Assembly: GCA_965205055.1 (NCBI GenBank)
Contig: OZ242030.1
Span: 1,550,001-1,614,000, forward strand
Source of the DNA: CBDBBY01 sp965205055
Lineage (GTDB): Bacteria; Pseudomonadota; Alphaproteobacteria; Rhodobacterales; Rhodobacteraceae
Direction: 5' to 3'
Length of the DNA stretch: 64,000 nucleotides
Every line of letters begins with the position of its first letter. The stretch's first letter is position 1. The translations under genes were made by a program, and so were the position numbers. Shown here in pieces: positions 8,461 through 17,419 of this stretch. Below the pieces are notes generated by a model, which saw only the letters and a program-made list of their open reading frames with translations, was not told where the DNA came from and made no database searches.

Positions 8461-10002
8461 ATGGCCACCGCCCACGAAAAACTGGCCGCATCTCTCGAGG
8501 CGTTGGAAGAGCTTCAAAATCGAGGGCTTGTAGCGATCCGGTCCACAGATCTCAGCCGTACGCACCGCGAACGCCTCTACAAGGCCGGATTCCTGAAAGA
8601 CGTAATCAAGGGGTGGTACATTCCTTCTCGGCCCGATGAAACCGTGGGAGAGAGCACAGCTTGGTACGCATCGTTTTGGGACTTTTGCGCACAATACTTG
8701 GAAGCCCGTTTCGGCGACCGCTGGAGCCTGTCGCCTGAACAGTCGCTATTGATCCACGCAGACAACTATACGGTGCCTGCAAAACTGTTTGTTCGAGCCG
8801 AAGCAGCACGAAACAAGCCGACGAAATTCCCTCGCGATACTTCAATCCATGAAATGCGCGCGATTTACGCCGCCGGAGATCAGGCCGAAATGATTGACGG
8901 GCTCAGGATATTCAAGCGCGAGAGCGCCCTCGTTCTTGCTTCCAAAGGATTTTTCCGCACTCGTACAGCGGAGGTCCACGCCCTTTTGGCAGCGGTGCCG
9001 GATGCTTCCCAAATTCTAATGAAACTCCTCTCTGGCGGACATGTCACAGCCGCCGGGCGGCTTGCCGGGGCATTCCGCAATATCGGCCGCGGCAGACTGG
9101 CCGACGAAATTCTCTCGGCCATGAAAACGGCGATGTACGATGTCCGAGAGGTGGATCCGTTTGTCGACGACCATCCGATGACTCAGGCGCTCAAATCCAT
9201 TTCTCCACACGTGCACCGATTGGAAATCATGTGGACCGATATGCGCGCCGCCGTTATCGAGCAGCTTCCAGAACCGCGGCCTGTTCCAAAAGATATCGAC
9301 GCTTATTTGGCGAACATCGACTCAATCTACGTCGCCGACGCCTACCACTCTCTTTCGATTGAGGGTTATAAGGTAAGCCGCGTTCTGGTTGATCGCGTCC
9401 GAAGCGGGAACTGGAACCCCGATGCGCACGAAGAAGACCGCCAACAGTATGATGCTTTGGCCGCGCGAGGCTACTGGAAAGCTTTTCAGGCAGTCAAAGC
9501 CAGCATACGGAAAGTCTTGGAAGGTGCCGACCCTACGAAAATCGCGGACCATGAACTCGGCGTCTGGCATCGCGAACTATTCGCTCCCTCCGCGGCCGCA
9601 GGCCTAATCCCAGCCGCGCAACTCGCCGGCTACCGCAACAGCAAGGTCCTCATTCGCCGTTCGAGACACGTCCCGCCAAGCGCGGAGGCTGTCCGAGATC
9701 TGATGCCGGCTTTCTTCCGATTGCTTGAAGAGGAGGACAATGCATCCGTGCGAGTCGCTCTTGGGCACTTCATGTTTGCTTTTATTCATCCTTTTGGCGG
9801 CGGGAATGGACGAATAGCGCGCTTTCTCATGAACCTCATGCTCTCCGCCGCCGGATTGCCGTGGACGGTCATTCAGGTCGAATGCCGCGACCGCTACATG
9901 CAGTGTCTCGAGTCCGCGAGCGTGGACGGGGATATTGTGCCGTTCGCCGAGTTTCTCGGCCATGCAATTAGGCGAACACAGGGAGAGTTGGCGGCGAGTT
10001 GA
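8461..10002 (+). CDS. Fic family protein with N-terminal winged-helix-like domain
   Basis: A 513-aa protein with the canonical Fic motif HPFGGGNGRIAR at 443-454; the catalytic His is H443. The inhibitory helix motif SLSIEG (S297, E301, G302) lies N-terminal to the Fic core, so this is a class II, self-inhibited Fic enzyme expected to transfer AMP (or another nucleotide) to a protein target. Residues 1-100 read like the winged-helix and adaptor part of AbiEi-type regulators (LEELQNRGLVAIRSTDL ... AGFLKDVIKGWYIPS). The start ATG directly follows a 24-bp-period repeat array. The gene stands alone; no separate antitoxin is adjacent, consistent with built-in inhibition. Confidence 0.9.
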   Translation: MATAHEKLAASLEALEELQNRGLVAIRSTDLSRTHRERLYKAGFLKDVIKGWYIPSRPDETVGESTAWYASFWDFCAQYLEARFGDRWSLSPEQSLLIHADNYTVPAKLFVRAEAARNKPTKFPRDTSIHEMRAIYAAGDQAEMIDGLRIFKRESALVLASKGFFRTRTAEVHALLAAVPDASQILMKLLSGGHVTAAGRLAGAFRNIGRGRLADEILSAMKTAMYDVREVDPFVDDHPMTQALKSISPHVHRLEIMWTDMRAAVIEQLPEPRPVPKDIDAYLANIDSIYVADAYHSLSIEGYKVSRVLVDRVRSGNWNPDAHEEDRQQYDALAARGYWKAFQAVKASIRKVLEGADPTKIADHELGVWHRELFAPSAAAGLIPAAQLAGYRNSKVLIRRSRHVPPSAEAVRDLMPAFFRLLEEEDNASVRVALGHFMFAFIHPFGGGNGRIARFLMNLMLSAAGLPWTVIQVECRDRYMQCLESASVDGDIVPFAEFLGHAIRRTQGELAAS

Positions 10003-10413
10003 TTTGCTGGTCGAATTCAGCTCCACTTCAGGCTGCCGCGCCGGTTTGCCATGCGCTGCGAAACCGCTAACGCAAGCACGCCAGAGCCCTCAGAGGCGTC
10101 GCAGACCGCCTCCTCGGCGTCGTCTGCAGAATGATCGAAACCAGACAGACCTTCAACCCGGGGCAGCAATCGAAAGGCGCGCCTTGAACAACCAAAAACG
10201 CTTGACGTTAAGCTGCATGCCCCACCTAACCCTGAGCTTTCGGGGAGCTTGGATTTGGATCAAATCGACAGAATTATCAAGCCGAAAACCCGCTCCGGAA
10301 CAATCTACATCCGGCATCCGGAAATTTTCTCTCGCCAAACGCTTGCAATTGTGTATATAATTTCAATGATCGCCAGATCTTTTGTACAATCGTGGCTGGG
10401 AAGGGCACATGTC
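10003..10413. other. Intergenic, no supported gene
   Basis: About 410 bp. Base composition shifts from GC-rich to AT-rich at about 10340, marking the edge of an AT-rich segment running to about 11900. TATATAAT at about 10353-10360 is a possible -10-like box for the next two genes, but no paired -35 is clear. Confidence 0.35.
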
Positions 10414-10599
10414 ATGAACAAGGGTCGAAATTCCGATTCGTCGCTCGATAAGGATGAAAAAGTCGGCTTTCAGGAGATTTCTGAATCAGAAAGACAGGAA
10501 ATCTTAAATCGCCCAAGTATTCAAGAGGTATTGAAGGTTCACCAAGGTTGGAAAATAGATACAAGAGAAAAAATAGAGTTATCTGCTCGATGTTTGTAA
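10414..10599 (+). CDS. Small hypothetical protein
   Basis: A 61-aa, charged, probably helical protein (SSLDKDEKVGFQEISESERQ). ATG 10414 has a good ribosome site, GGAAGGG, about 8 nt upstream. It lies 68 bp before the serine proteinase gene in the same orientation and shares its low GC, so the two probably form an operon. No family recognised. Confidence 0.45.
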   Translation: MNKGRNSDSSLDKDEKVGFQEISESERQEILNRPSIQEVLKVHQGWKIDTREKIELSARCL

Positions 10600-10667
10600 G
10601 AAAAATTTGGATTCTAGGGATGTATCCAAAGAAAAAATATTCAATTTTTGCACAAGGATTTTGATGC

Positions 10668-11582
10668 ATGCCACTTTGGAACGAGATACTCGCGGAACTT
10701 TCTAGTGATTCGTCGCCAAATTTAAAAAAGTATGATCAGCTCCGCCGAGATTACTTGCTGATGCTTAGAAACCACACAAAGCGGGACACCATTATTTATG
10801 CATCTTCATGGCTTCAACGCGACGATTCGCCTCCCAGTAAAATAGCAGTTGCCGATCAAGACATTCACGCGCTCATGGAAGTTACGTCGGATCTTCGTGG
10901 TCCGGATCTGGACGTTATACTGCACAGCCCGGGCGGGTCGCCCATGGTCGCGGAGGAAATTGTCCGATACCTCCGATCTCGCTTTACGGACATCAGGGTC
11001 ATTGTACCAAATTTTGCTAAGTCCGCCGCAACAATGATTGCATGCTCTGCAAACAAAATTGTCATGGGGAAGCATTCCTTTCTTGGGCCGGCGAACCCTC
11101 AGATTCCGCTGACTACGCCTCTTGGTCCAAGATTGGTGTCAGCACAGGCAATACTGGAGCAGTACATGATGATTAAAAAGGACTTTGGAGATCAAACGGA
11201 AAGCAAGATTTGGACACCTCATATTTCCCAAGTCGAACTGGATTTAATCGAGAAGTGTGGCAAAGCTATTGATTTGTCGAAGCGCTTGGTGAGTGTTTGG
11301 TTGTTGGATTACATGTTTGAAGGGAAAGCGGAAAAAGCGAAATTGGCTGATGGAATCTCTGACTGGCTTTCGAATAATTCAAATTTCATTAGCTACGACC
11401 GTCATTTATCGCATACAGAACTTGCTGAAAAGGGGTTGGTGATTGAGGAGCTGGAGGATGATCCAACAACCCAAGATTTGATTTTGTCAGTTTTCCACGC
11501 GACGACTCACTTGTTTTCAGCGTTCAGAGTTTGCAAGATTTGCGAAAGCCACCATGGAAGATCTTTCTTTACTACATACTGA
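10668..11582 (+). CDS. SDH_sah-type ClpP-like serine proteinase
   Basis: A 304-aa cytoplasmic protein of the serine dehydrogenase proteinase (ClpP-crotonase fold) family. Diagnostic parts are the oxyanion-region strand DLDVILHSPGGSPMVAEEIV and the nucleophile region NFAKSAATMIACSANKIVMG, where S in KSAA is the likely catalytic Ser, followed by HSFLGPANPQIP. These soluble, membrane-independent proteases are related to SppA; natural substrates are unknown. The start is ATG 10668 with AAGGA about 10 nt upstream. Low GC and AT-ending codons contrast with neighbouring genes, suggesting horizontal acquisition with the small ORF upstream. The C-terminal CKICESHHGRSFFTTY holds two Cys and two His, and could be a rudimentary metal site. 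Confidence 0.85.
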   Translation: MPLWNEILAELSSDSSPNLKKYDQLRRDYLLMLRNHTKRDTIIYASSWLQRDDSPPSKIAVADQDIHALMEVTSDLRGPDLDVILHSPGGSPMVAEEIVRYLRSRFTDIRVIVPNFAKSAATMIACSANKIVMGKHSFLGPANPQIPLTTPLGPRLVSAQAILEQYMMIKKDFGDQTESKIWTPHISQVELDLIEKCGKAIDLSKRLVSVWLLDYMFEGKAEKAKLADGISDWLSNNSNFISYDRHLSHTELAEKGLVIEELEDDPTTQDLILSVFHATTHLFSAFRVCKICESHHGRSFFTTY

Positions 11583-12004
11583 AATACTGAAATAGAAAAA
11601 TCGCAAATGAATTTAGCTTTATTTTTTGTTCAGACTATCTGAGGAAATTGCTATTGATAATTTTGGTACCGTGATTTCCGAGTATAATGGATCAGAGTCG
11701 GCATTTTGTTGAAAGTCGAGTGCATTTCTGACCTTGCAAATTTGAACTGCCCAATGTTTGCCAAAGCGCAATGTACTCGCGAATTGCTCGAGGAAAGAGG
11801 GCCATGACAAAGAGAAGTCCCAACTTGGATGTGGGTGAATGAAAGTGTGGCTGTTTCCTTGTTGAACTCGTGGTCATGCTCAGCGGGAAGATTTCGTTGA
11901 TGAAGTTTCGCAGGCGCCGATGCTCTCGCGGACACAGACCGCAAGAAGCTTGCCGGGTTCGCGGGTCGCCGTCCATCGCAAGTTGATCGTCGCGTAACGG
12001 CAAG
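11583..12004. other. Intergenic, no supported gene
   Basis: The AT-rich segment ends at about 11900. Several frames of 60-100 codons exist on the minus strand but show no recognisable family. TTATTTTTTG at about 11618-11629 could serve as a weak terminator region for the proteinase operon. Confidence 0.35.
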
Positions 12005-12312
12005 TAACCCCATCCGTGAGCGCGGACGAATCGGACCTCGAACCGTCAAAAATGCTAAATCCGTACAACATGCAAATCCGCGAATCAGAAAGACGCGCCA
12101 AGCGGCATGCGTTGGCGCATGCCGACACATACTTCAGTTTGCATGCGTGGCCAAATCGTTGGAATCGATGTTGTTTTGGCTAGAAGAGCTCTACCCCGGG
12201 CATATGCCAAAGGCAGGGACGCACCGGGGTGTTCGCAAAGGCAGATAGTCCATTGCCGCTTGAGAGTCAATATCTTGAGAGCCTGAGCGAAGAGGATATG
12301 GCTACGATCATC
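12005..12312 (+). repeat. Segmental duplication block A, copy 1 (truncated abi 5' end)
   Basis: These 308 bp match 12722-13029 at a constant offset of 717 bp with no gaps and only scattered substitutions. The block begins with R1 and ends inside the first 20 codons of the Abi-like gene. In this copy the abi reading frame stops making sense at 12312, where sequence jumps to block B. The rest of the gene is missing. Confidence 0.85.
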
Positions 12313-12653
12313 TTCGATTATTTCCGTTACGAAGAATGGACGGTTCGGCTGACCGGATAGCAGCGCGTAAACGCGCTGCTGCGTCAACGTAAAGATCGCA
12401 TCGGCAATCGACGAAGTTTCAACCCAACCCTCCATCCGTTGCTGCCCGAATTGTGCTTCACTCGCTGACTTGGGCGCGAAAACGATGCATCCCCCATTTT
12501 TAATACCCGTAAAGGGTATTTAGATGCCTGATAAGGGTAGATCATATGCATTGCCGCCTGCGATGGAGCAATCGCACCTGAAGGCCCCGCAGCGAAATCC
12601 CTGCTGTCTTGACATCGGAGTTTCGGCGCGCCCAATGGCAGGCATAGGCATGT
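12313..12653. repeat. Segmental duplication block B, copy 1
   Basis: Homologous to 13894-14229. On the minus strand it encodes the N-terminus of a winged-helix regulator (from ATG 12435: SSIADAIFTLTQQRVYALLSG, in pieces of that order) which is cut off at the A/B junction. On the plus strand it ends with the promoter and first codons of the EamA gene, also truncated. A hairpin AATACCC-GTAAA-GGGTATT is at 12502-12520. To 12721 there is no gene. Confidence 0.8.
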
Positions 12654-12721
12654 TGCAAGACAACCGAACATCGACCGAAACCAAAAAACAGGACGCTGGC
12701 AATCAACCCGCCCAACTCCTA

Positions 12722-13029
12722 TAACCCCATCCGTGAGCGCGGACGAATCGGACCTTGAACCGTCAAAAACGCTAAATCGGTACAACATGCAAATCCGCGA
12801 ATCAAAAAGACGCGCCAAGCGGTATGCGTTGGCGCATGCCGACACATACTTCAGTTCGCATGCGTAGCTAAATCGTTGGAATCGATGTTGTTTTGGCTAA
12901 AAAAGCTCTACCCCGGGCATATGCCAAAGGCAGGGATGCACCGGGGTGTTCGCAAAGGCAGATAGTCCATTGCCGCTCGGAAGTCAATATCTTGAGAGCC
13001 TGAGCGAAGAGGATGTGACTACGATCATC
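12722..13029 (+). repeat. Segmental duplication block A, copy 2
   Basis: The second copy of the 308-bp block, beginning with R1 at 12725 and running into the intact Abi-like gene. Confidence 0.85.
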
Positions 13030-13650
13030 GCCAACATGAACATGGAACGGCTGTCTGCATATCGACACGCCACGCGGTCGAATGTCGAAGCATTGGCGCT
13101 TTACGAACTCAACGCCCGCTTATCAAATTGCCTTCACGAAGTGATTGGCGGATTGGAAGTTGTTCTGAGGAACGCCGTTTCGGAAGCCATCAAGGATCAT
13201 TTCAAACGAAAGGACTGGTATAGAGCACAGACCTTCACATCCCTCTTGACGCCCGAGAGGCGGCGGAACCTTCGCGAAGTGCGCAAACGATTGACTGCGC
13301 GACAACAAACAGTGAATTCCGGGCGCGTTGTTGCGGGGCTGACATTTCATTTTTGGGTGGCGATGCACGAGAATAAGTATCGCAACACTATCTGGGCGCC
13401 GTTTCTACGAACAATCTGGCCTGACAATACAGACATCGGGCATGTGCGTAAGGATTTGCTGAAAATTCGCGATCTCCGAAATCGAATTGCGCACTACGAA
13501 CCGATCTTTGCCGACTGCTGGCGGCATGGGTCAGATATCATCTGGTTAAGGCTTGAGCAGCTGTCTCCATCGCACCATGCCTGGTTTGAAGACCGCATCA
13601 AGTCGACACTCGATACACTCAATGGAGACTTAGATCAGCTCGGCGATTGA
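12946..13650 (+). CDS. Abi-like HEPN-domain protein
   Basis: A 234-aa protein of the Abi-like (Abi_2-type) family. The N-terminal hallmark is MERLSAYRHAT followed by ALALYELNARLSNCLHEVIGGLEVVLRNAV. Near the C-terminus RDLRNRIAHYEPIF supplies the Rx4-6H HEPN signature of a likely ribonuclease site. Such proteins are linked to abortive phage infection or toxin function. I use GTG 12946 because the block A homology begins upstream of it; ATG 13036 or 13042 would remove about 30 residues but keep the domain. The gene lies between duplicated blocks A and B, and a deleted copy of the same locus lies immediately upstream. Confidence 0.8.
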   Translation: MFAKADSPLPLGSQYLESLSEEDVTTIIANMNMERLSAYRHATRSNVEALALYELNARLSNCLHEVIGGLEVVLRNAVSEAIKDHFKRKDWYRAQTFTSLLTPERRRNLREVRKRLTARQQTVNSGRVVAGLTFHFWVAMHENKYRNTIWAPFLRTIWPDNTDIGHVRKDLLKIRDLRNRIAHYEPIFADCWRHGSDIIWLRLEQLSPSHHAWFEDRIKSTLDTLNGDLDQLGD

Positions 13651-13716
13651 AATCTCAACTTATGATCTCAAGACGCTGAGAGCCGAAACGTCAACACGCG
13701 CATCTTGCAACAGGCC

Positions 13717-14014
13717 CTAAAACGGAAATTCCGCTAGGGATGTTTGAACAATTGCACATAGATCTTCGAGTATCGGCGAGTTTCGATTGGCTTGGCAGTA
13801 CACTCGATTTCCAACTCTTGATGCAAAGACGAGGCCGGTCTTCGCGAGCTTGGCAAGCTCATTTTGCACTGCGCCTCGCCCGCCGCCCGCCAATTCGATT
13901 ATTTCCGTTACGAAGAATTGCCGGATCGGCTGGCCGGACAGCAGCGCGTAAACGCGGCGGCATCAACGTAAAAATCGCATCGGCAATTGACGAATTCTCA
14001 ATCCGGCCATCCAT
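13717..14014 (-). pseudogene. Winged-helix transcriptional regulator, frameshifted
   Basis: The minus strand encodes a small DNA-binding regulator of the ArsR-like kind often found beside nucleotidyltransferase domains: an N-terminal SSIADAIFTL, then in another frame FFVTEIIE-type recognition-helix sequence, then ELAKLAKTGLVFASRVGNRV and SPILEDLCAIVQT. Comparison with block B copy 1 shows this copy lost 2 nt near 13960 (copy 1 reads TLTQQRVYALL in frame). No nucleotidyltransferase follows; the frame ends SLAEFPF and a stop. Inactivated. Confidence 0.6.
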
Positions 14015-14229
14015 CCGTTGCTGCCCGAATTGTGCTTCACTCGCTGACTTGGGCGCCAAAGCGATGCATCCCCCATTATTGATACCCGTAAAGAGAATTT
14101 AGATGCCTGATAAGGGTAGATCAAAAACATTGCCGCGTGCGATGGAGTAATCGCACTTGAAGGGTCCGCAGCGAACTCTGCTGTCTTGACATTGGAGTTT
14201 TGGCGCGCCCAATGGCAGGCATAGGCATG
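13894..14229. repeat. Segmental duplication block B, copy 2
   Basis: Homologous to 12313-12653, covering the regulator pseudogene 5' part and the EamA gene start. Together with blocks A this shows a tandem duplication of about 1.5 kb followed by an internal deletion in the upstream copy. Confidence 0.8.
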
Positions 14230-15168
14230 CTTGCCGAACCGTACCGATCAGCCGCCGTGAAAAAACCTACTCCCGAACAACAAAGCGACAATATCGCTCT
14301 GGGCGCATCGGCGTTGATCTCGGAAATCGTGATATCCATGGTGATCGCATCTGTCGTGAAGATCACGTCCGACACGATTCCCGTCTCGTTCTTCCTGCTT
14401 TTCCGCTATGTGTTCAGCCTGCCAATACTGATATTGATCGGGCTTCATCAGAGGGGCCGAAACCTGTTCCGCGTGACGAATGTGAAAGGGCTGATGCTCC
14501 GAAGCATTTTTGGCTTGGTCGGGCTGTCGTCGTGGCTTTTTGCCGTGGCGAACATTGAACTTACAAAGGCCACCGCGCTGAGCCAAACGATGACCGTGTT
14601 CATCACAATCCTCGCGCCGGTCCTCTTGGGGGAGCACGTTGGGATTCGTCGTTGGACGGCTGTTTTGATCGGCTTGGTGGGAGCCTTGGTTCTGCTTCAG
14701 CCGGGCACCGAGGGATGGCTTGAGTACGGGGTGATATATGCAATTGCCGCGCCGTTCTTTGCAGCTTTGATGTTCATTTTTCTCCGCAAAATTGGCCTTA
14801 CGGATTCTCCTGCGACCACGGCGATCTGGTACAATATCTTTGGGACCGCGGTTTTCGCATTCTGGGTAGCGGCAAATCCTCCCGAGTTGGCGATGACCGG
14901 AACCGATATCGCGCTGATGATCGGTGCCGGGCTTTTGGCCGGATTGCAGCAATTCACCATGGCGTTGAGCCACAAGCTTGCTCCAGCGACCGTTCTGGCT
15001 CCCCTGCACTATCTGGCGGTCCCGATGTCTATTGGCATCGGCATTTTGCTGTTTAACGAGGCGATAACGCTTGAATTCGTCTTGGGGACCGGGATCATCG
15101 TGGGATCCAGCTATTACATATTGCGTCGCGAAAGATCTCCCGACCGCCGCTCCCGAAGACGAAATTGA
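14212..15168 (+). CDS. EamA/DMT family transporter
   Basis: A 318-aa inner-membrane protein with two tandem five-helix EamA repeats. Typical segments are FFLLFRYVFSLPILILIGL, ALSQTMTVFITILAPVLLGE in repeat 1 (the LGE end of EamA domains), and LAPATVLAPLHYLAVPMSI ... LLFNEAITLEFVLG in repeat 2. It is probably a metabolite or drug exporter; the substrate cannot be read from sequence. ATG 14212 and ATG 14227 are both possible, and a TTG at 14200 is less likely. The upstream region and first codons are duplicated as block B at 12640, where the rest of the gene is absent. Confidence 0.85.
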   Translation: MAGIGMLAEPYRSAAVKKPTPEQQSDNIALGASALISEIVISMVIASVVKITSDTIPVSFFLLFRYVFSLPILILIGLHQRGRNLFRVTNVKGLMLRSIFGLVGLSSWLFAVANIELTKATALSQTMTVFITILAPVLLGEHVGIRRWTAVLIGLVGALVLLQPGTEGWLEYGVIYAIAAPFFAALMFIFLRKIGLTDSPATTAIWYNIFGTAVFAFWVAANPPELAMTGTDIALMIGAGLLAGLQQFTMALSHKLAPATVLAPLHYLAVPMSIGIGILLFNEAITLEFVLGTGIIVGSSYYILRRERSPDRRSRRRN

Positions 15169-15181
15169 TGCGCTTTCATTC

Positions 15182-15757
15182 TCAAAGATCGTACCGCATC
15201 ACGACCCTGCGCTTGCCAGCTCGTCCGCAGGCGTAAAACCCGGCTCGCTCGAATGATCCTGTCAATCCCATGAATTTGTAGCTGGGCGAGTCCGGCTCGA
15301 CCGGATAAGCTTCCAGCACCTTTGCGTTGTTTGCGCTTGCATACCTCTTGGCCTCTTCGATCATTCGCAAGGATAGTCCCGATCTACGGCAATCCCTTCG
15401 GACAAAAAAACAAACCAAGGACCAAACGTCTCCCGGATTCTCGTTCTGCGTAACCGGCGAACCGAGGCTGCGGTAAGAATCACGAGGTCCGACTGAGCAC
15501 CAAGCCACCGGCTCCGAACCGGAATAGGCCAAGATGCCGATTGGCACGCAGTTCTCGACGTACGATTTCAACTTCGATTTCAAGACGGCGTTCTTCGCGG
15601 CGCCGCGGCCGATACGGTCTTCCCGGTTTCTCTTGCGCCACAGCATGCACCAGCAATATTTCGGCCCGCCGCGCCCATCGAACAATTTTTCAAGATCGGG
15701 CCAACGGGATGCGTCGACCGCAGCAAAGCTGAATTGGGCTGTGTCGGAATTTGGCAA
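15182..15757 (-). CDS. GNAT family N-acetyltransferase
   Basis: A 191-aa acetyltransferase. The N-terminal half has the motif GGPKYCWCMLWRKRN found in a subgroup of small GNAT proteins. The acetyl-CoA region is WSLVCFFVRRDCRRSGLSLRMIEEA (V..xxRRSGLS loop), followed by EAYPVE and the GSFERAGF C-terminal motif. The start is TTG 15757, supported by AGGGAGAG about 6 nt upstream. It is convergent with the EamA gene with only 13 bp between the stops. Acceptor substrate unknown. Confidence 0.85.
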   Translation of the reverse strand: MPNSDTAQFSFAAVDASRWPDLEKLFDGRGGPKYCWCMLWRKRNREDRIGRGAAKNAVLKSKLKSYVENCVPIGILAYSGSEPVAWCSVGPRDSYRSLGSPVTQNENPGDVWSLVCFFVRRDCRRSGLSLRMIEEAKRYASANNAKVLEAYPVEPDSPSYKFMGLTGSFERAGFYACGRAGKRRVVMRYDL

Positions 15758-16174
15758 GACGGCTCTCCCTGCGAAGCTGAAAATTCGGGATTGGAGTTCG
15801 TTTCAATTTCAACGGTGCCCGTAAGATGGGGTGCGTCCGTATTTCATGCGATCCCTTCAATTGGTCGATGAAAGACAAACCTGCGCCGCCTTGTGCGAAC
15901 CCAAATTACTCCAGCCTTCAATCAAGCGATCAAGATTCAAGCACTGAACCACGCCGTGCGCGCATCGACAATGGCGCAATTCGGAATCCGGCGTGCTCGG
16001 TTCAAGCTTGAGAGTGCGAAGACGTCGGCAAGACCTTCGAAAGGCAAAATATGATGATCGGAATTCCATGCGACCCGGGCGCATCCTTTCCGGGGCTAAG
16101 CGCAAACTGAGTATGGCGAGACCTAGGTTGGACAAGTATAAGCGCAGTCGTTCGTCACCACTTGATTCTTGGCC
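15758..16174. other. Intergenic upstream of the his cluster
   Basis: About 415 bp. Near 15828 the sequence GGGGTGCGTCCGTATTTCAT resembles the ISKra4-type terminal sequence seen at 25278 and may be a solo end. The his promoter should lie near 16090-16160; no attenuator with His codons is visible. Confidence 0.35.
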
Positions 16175-16762
16175 ATGAGAGAAGCTTCAAACAATCGACA
16201 AACGACCGAAACCAGGATTTCGACATCGGTGAACCTGGACGGCACCGGAATTGCGAAGATCAATTCCGGAGTGGGTTTTTTCGACCACATGCTGGAACTG
16301 TTCGCCAAGCACTCGCTCATTGACGTCGCCATCGAGGCGGACGGCGATACGCATGTCGACGATCACCATACTGTTGAGGATGCTGGAATTGCGCTGGGCG
16401 CGGCGGTGCGCGAAGCCCTCGGCGATAAACGCGGAATTCAACGTTACGGATGGTCCGTGCTTCCAATGGATGATGCGCTGGTGACCGTTGCGATCGATCT
16501 TTCCGGTCGCCCTCATCTCGTTTGGAACTTGACGTTCCCAACTGAAAAAATCGGCGCATTCGATGTGGAATTGGTCCGGGAATTTTTCCAGGCATTCGCT
16601 GTTCACGTCGGAGCCAACATCCATGTCGAATTGAAGAGTGGATTGAACAGCCACCATATCTCGGAAGCGGCCTTCAAAGCGTTGGCACGCTCTCTCAGGC
16701 AAGCCGTGGAAATCGACCCGCGCGCAACCGACGCCGTACCTTCGACCAAAGGCTCTCTTTGA
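16175..16762 (+). CDS. hisB: Imidazoleglycerol-phosphate dehydratase
   Basis: A 195-aa monofunctional HisB, catalysing IGP to imidazole-acetol phosphate in histidine synthesis. The manganese-binding repeats are clear: FDHMLELFAKHSL, DDHHTVEDAGIALG in the first half and VHVGANIHVEL, SGLNSHHISEAAFKALARSL in the second. Length matches the single-domain family. I use ATG 16175; TTG 16169 is also possible. Its stop TGA is immediately followed by the hisH ATG, so it is the first gene of the hisBHA operon. Confidence 0.95.
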   Translation: MREASNNRQTTETRISTSVNLDGTGIAKINSGVGFFDHMLELFAKHSLIDVAIEADGDTHVDDHHTVEDAGIALGAAVREALGDKRGIQRYGWSVLPMDDALVTVAIDLSGRPHLVWNLTFPTEKIGAFDVELVREFFQAFAVHVGANIHVELKSGLNSHHISEAAFKALARSLRQAVEIDPRATDAVPSTKGSL

Positions 16763-17401
16763 ATGGCAATCGTGATCGCAGACTGCAATTCCGGCAACAT
16801 GCATTCCGCTCAGAAGGCGTTTCAGCTCATGGCTCGGGAGACTGGCGCCGGAACGGTCGAAGTCACTTCGAACCCCGAGCGGATTGCGAAAGCGGACAGA
16901 CTGGTATTGCCTGGCGTCGGCGCGTTCGCGGACTGCAAAGCCGAAATCCTCAAGCAGGACGGAATGGCGGAAGCAATATCGGAATGCGCAAGGGACAAAG
17001 GCGCGCCGTTCCTCGGCATCTGCGTTGGGATGCAGCTTCTCGCGAGCCTGGGAAGAGAGCACGGCACAACCGAAGGCTTCGATTGGATCCCCGGAGAGGT
17101 TGTCGAAATTGCTCCCGGCGACCCGAGCTTGAAAGTTCCGCACATGGGCTGGAACGATCTTTCAATCGAATGCGAACACCCGCTTTTCTCCGAAGTACGA
17201 ACCGGAGCGCACGCGTATTTCGTTCATTCATTCCACTTCGTTGCGGAACAAGCGTCGGATCGCATCGCCTACGTGAATTACGGTTCGGAAGTCACGGCGG
17301 CCGTTGCTTCGGGAAACATTGCCGGCGTGCAGTTCCACCCCGAAAAAAGCCAAGGCACAGGCCTGAGAATCATCAGCAACTTTCTCCGCTGGAATCCCTG
17401 A
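16763..17401 (+). CDS. hisH: Imidazole glycerol phosphate synthase, glutaminase subunit
   Basis: A 212-aa class I glutamine amidotransferase that feeds ammonia to HisF. The nucleophile elbow is GICVGMQLL, the oxyanion strand is LPGVGAF, and the His-Glu pair is in FHPEKSQGTG. It directly abuts hisB without a gap, so translation is coupled. Its partner HisF is encoded 6.7 kb downstream, unusual because hisH, hisA and hisF normally sit together in this class. Confidence 0.95.
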   Translation: MAIVIADCNSGNMHSAQKAFQLMARETGAGTVEVTSNPERIAKADRLVLPGVGAFADCKAEILKQDGMAEAISECARDKGAPFLGICVGMQLLASLGREHGTTEGFDWIPGEVVEIAPGDPSLKVPHMGWNDLSIECEHPLFSEVRTGAHAYFVHSFHFVAEQASDRIAYVNYGSEVTAAVASGNIAGVQFHPEKSQGTGLRIISNFLRWNP

Positions 17402-17419
17402 ATTGCCGGACTGCAACTG

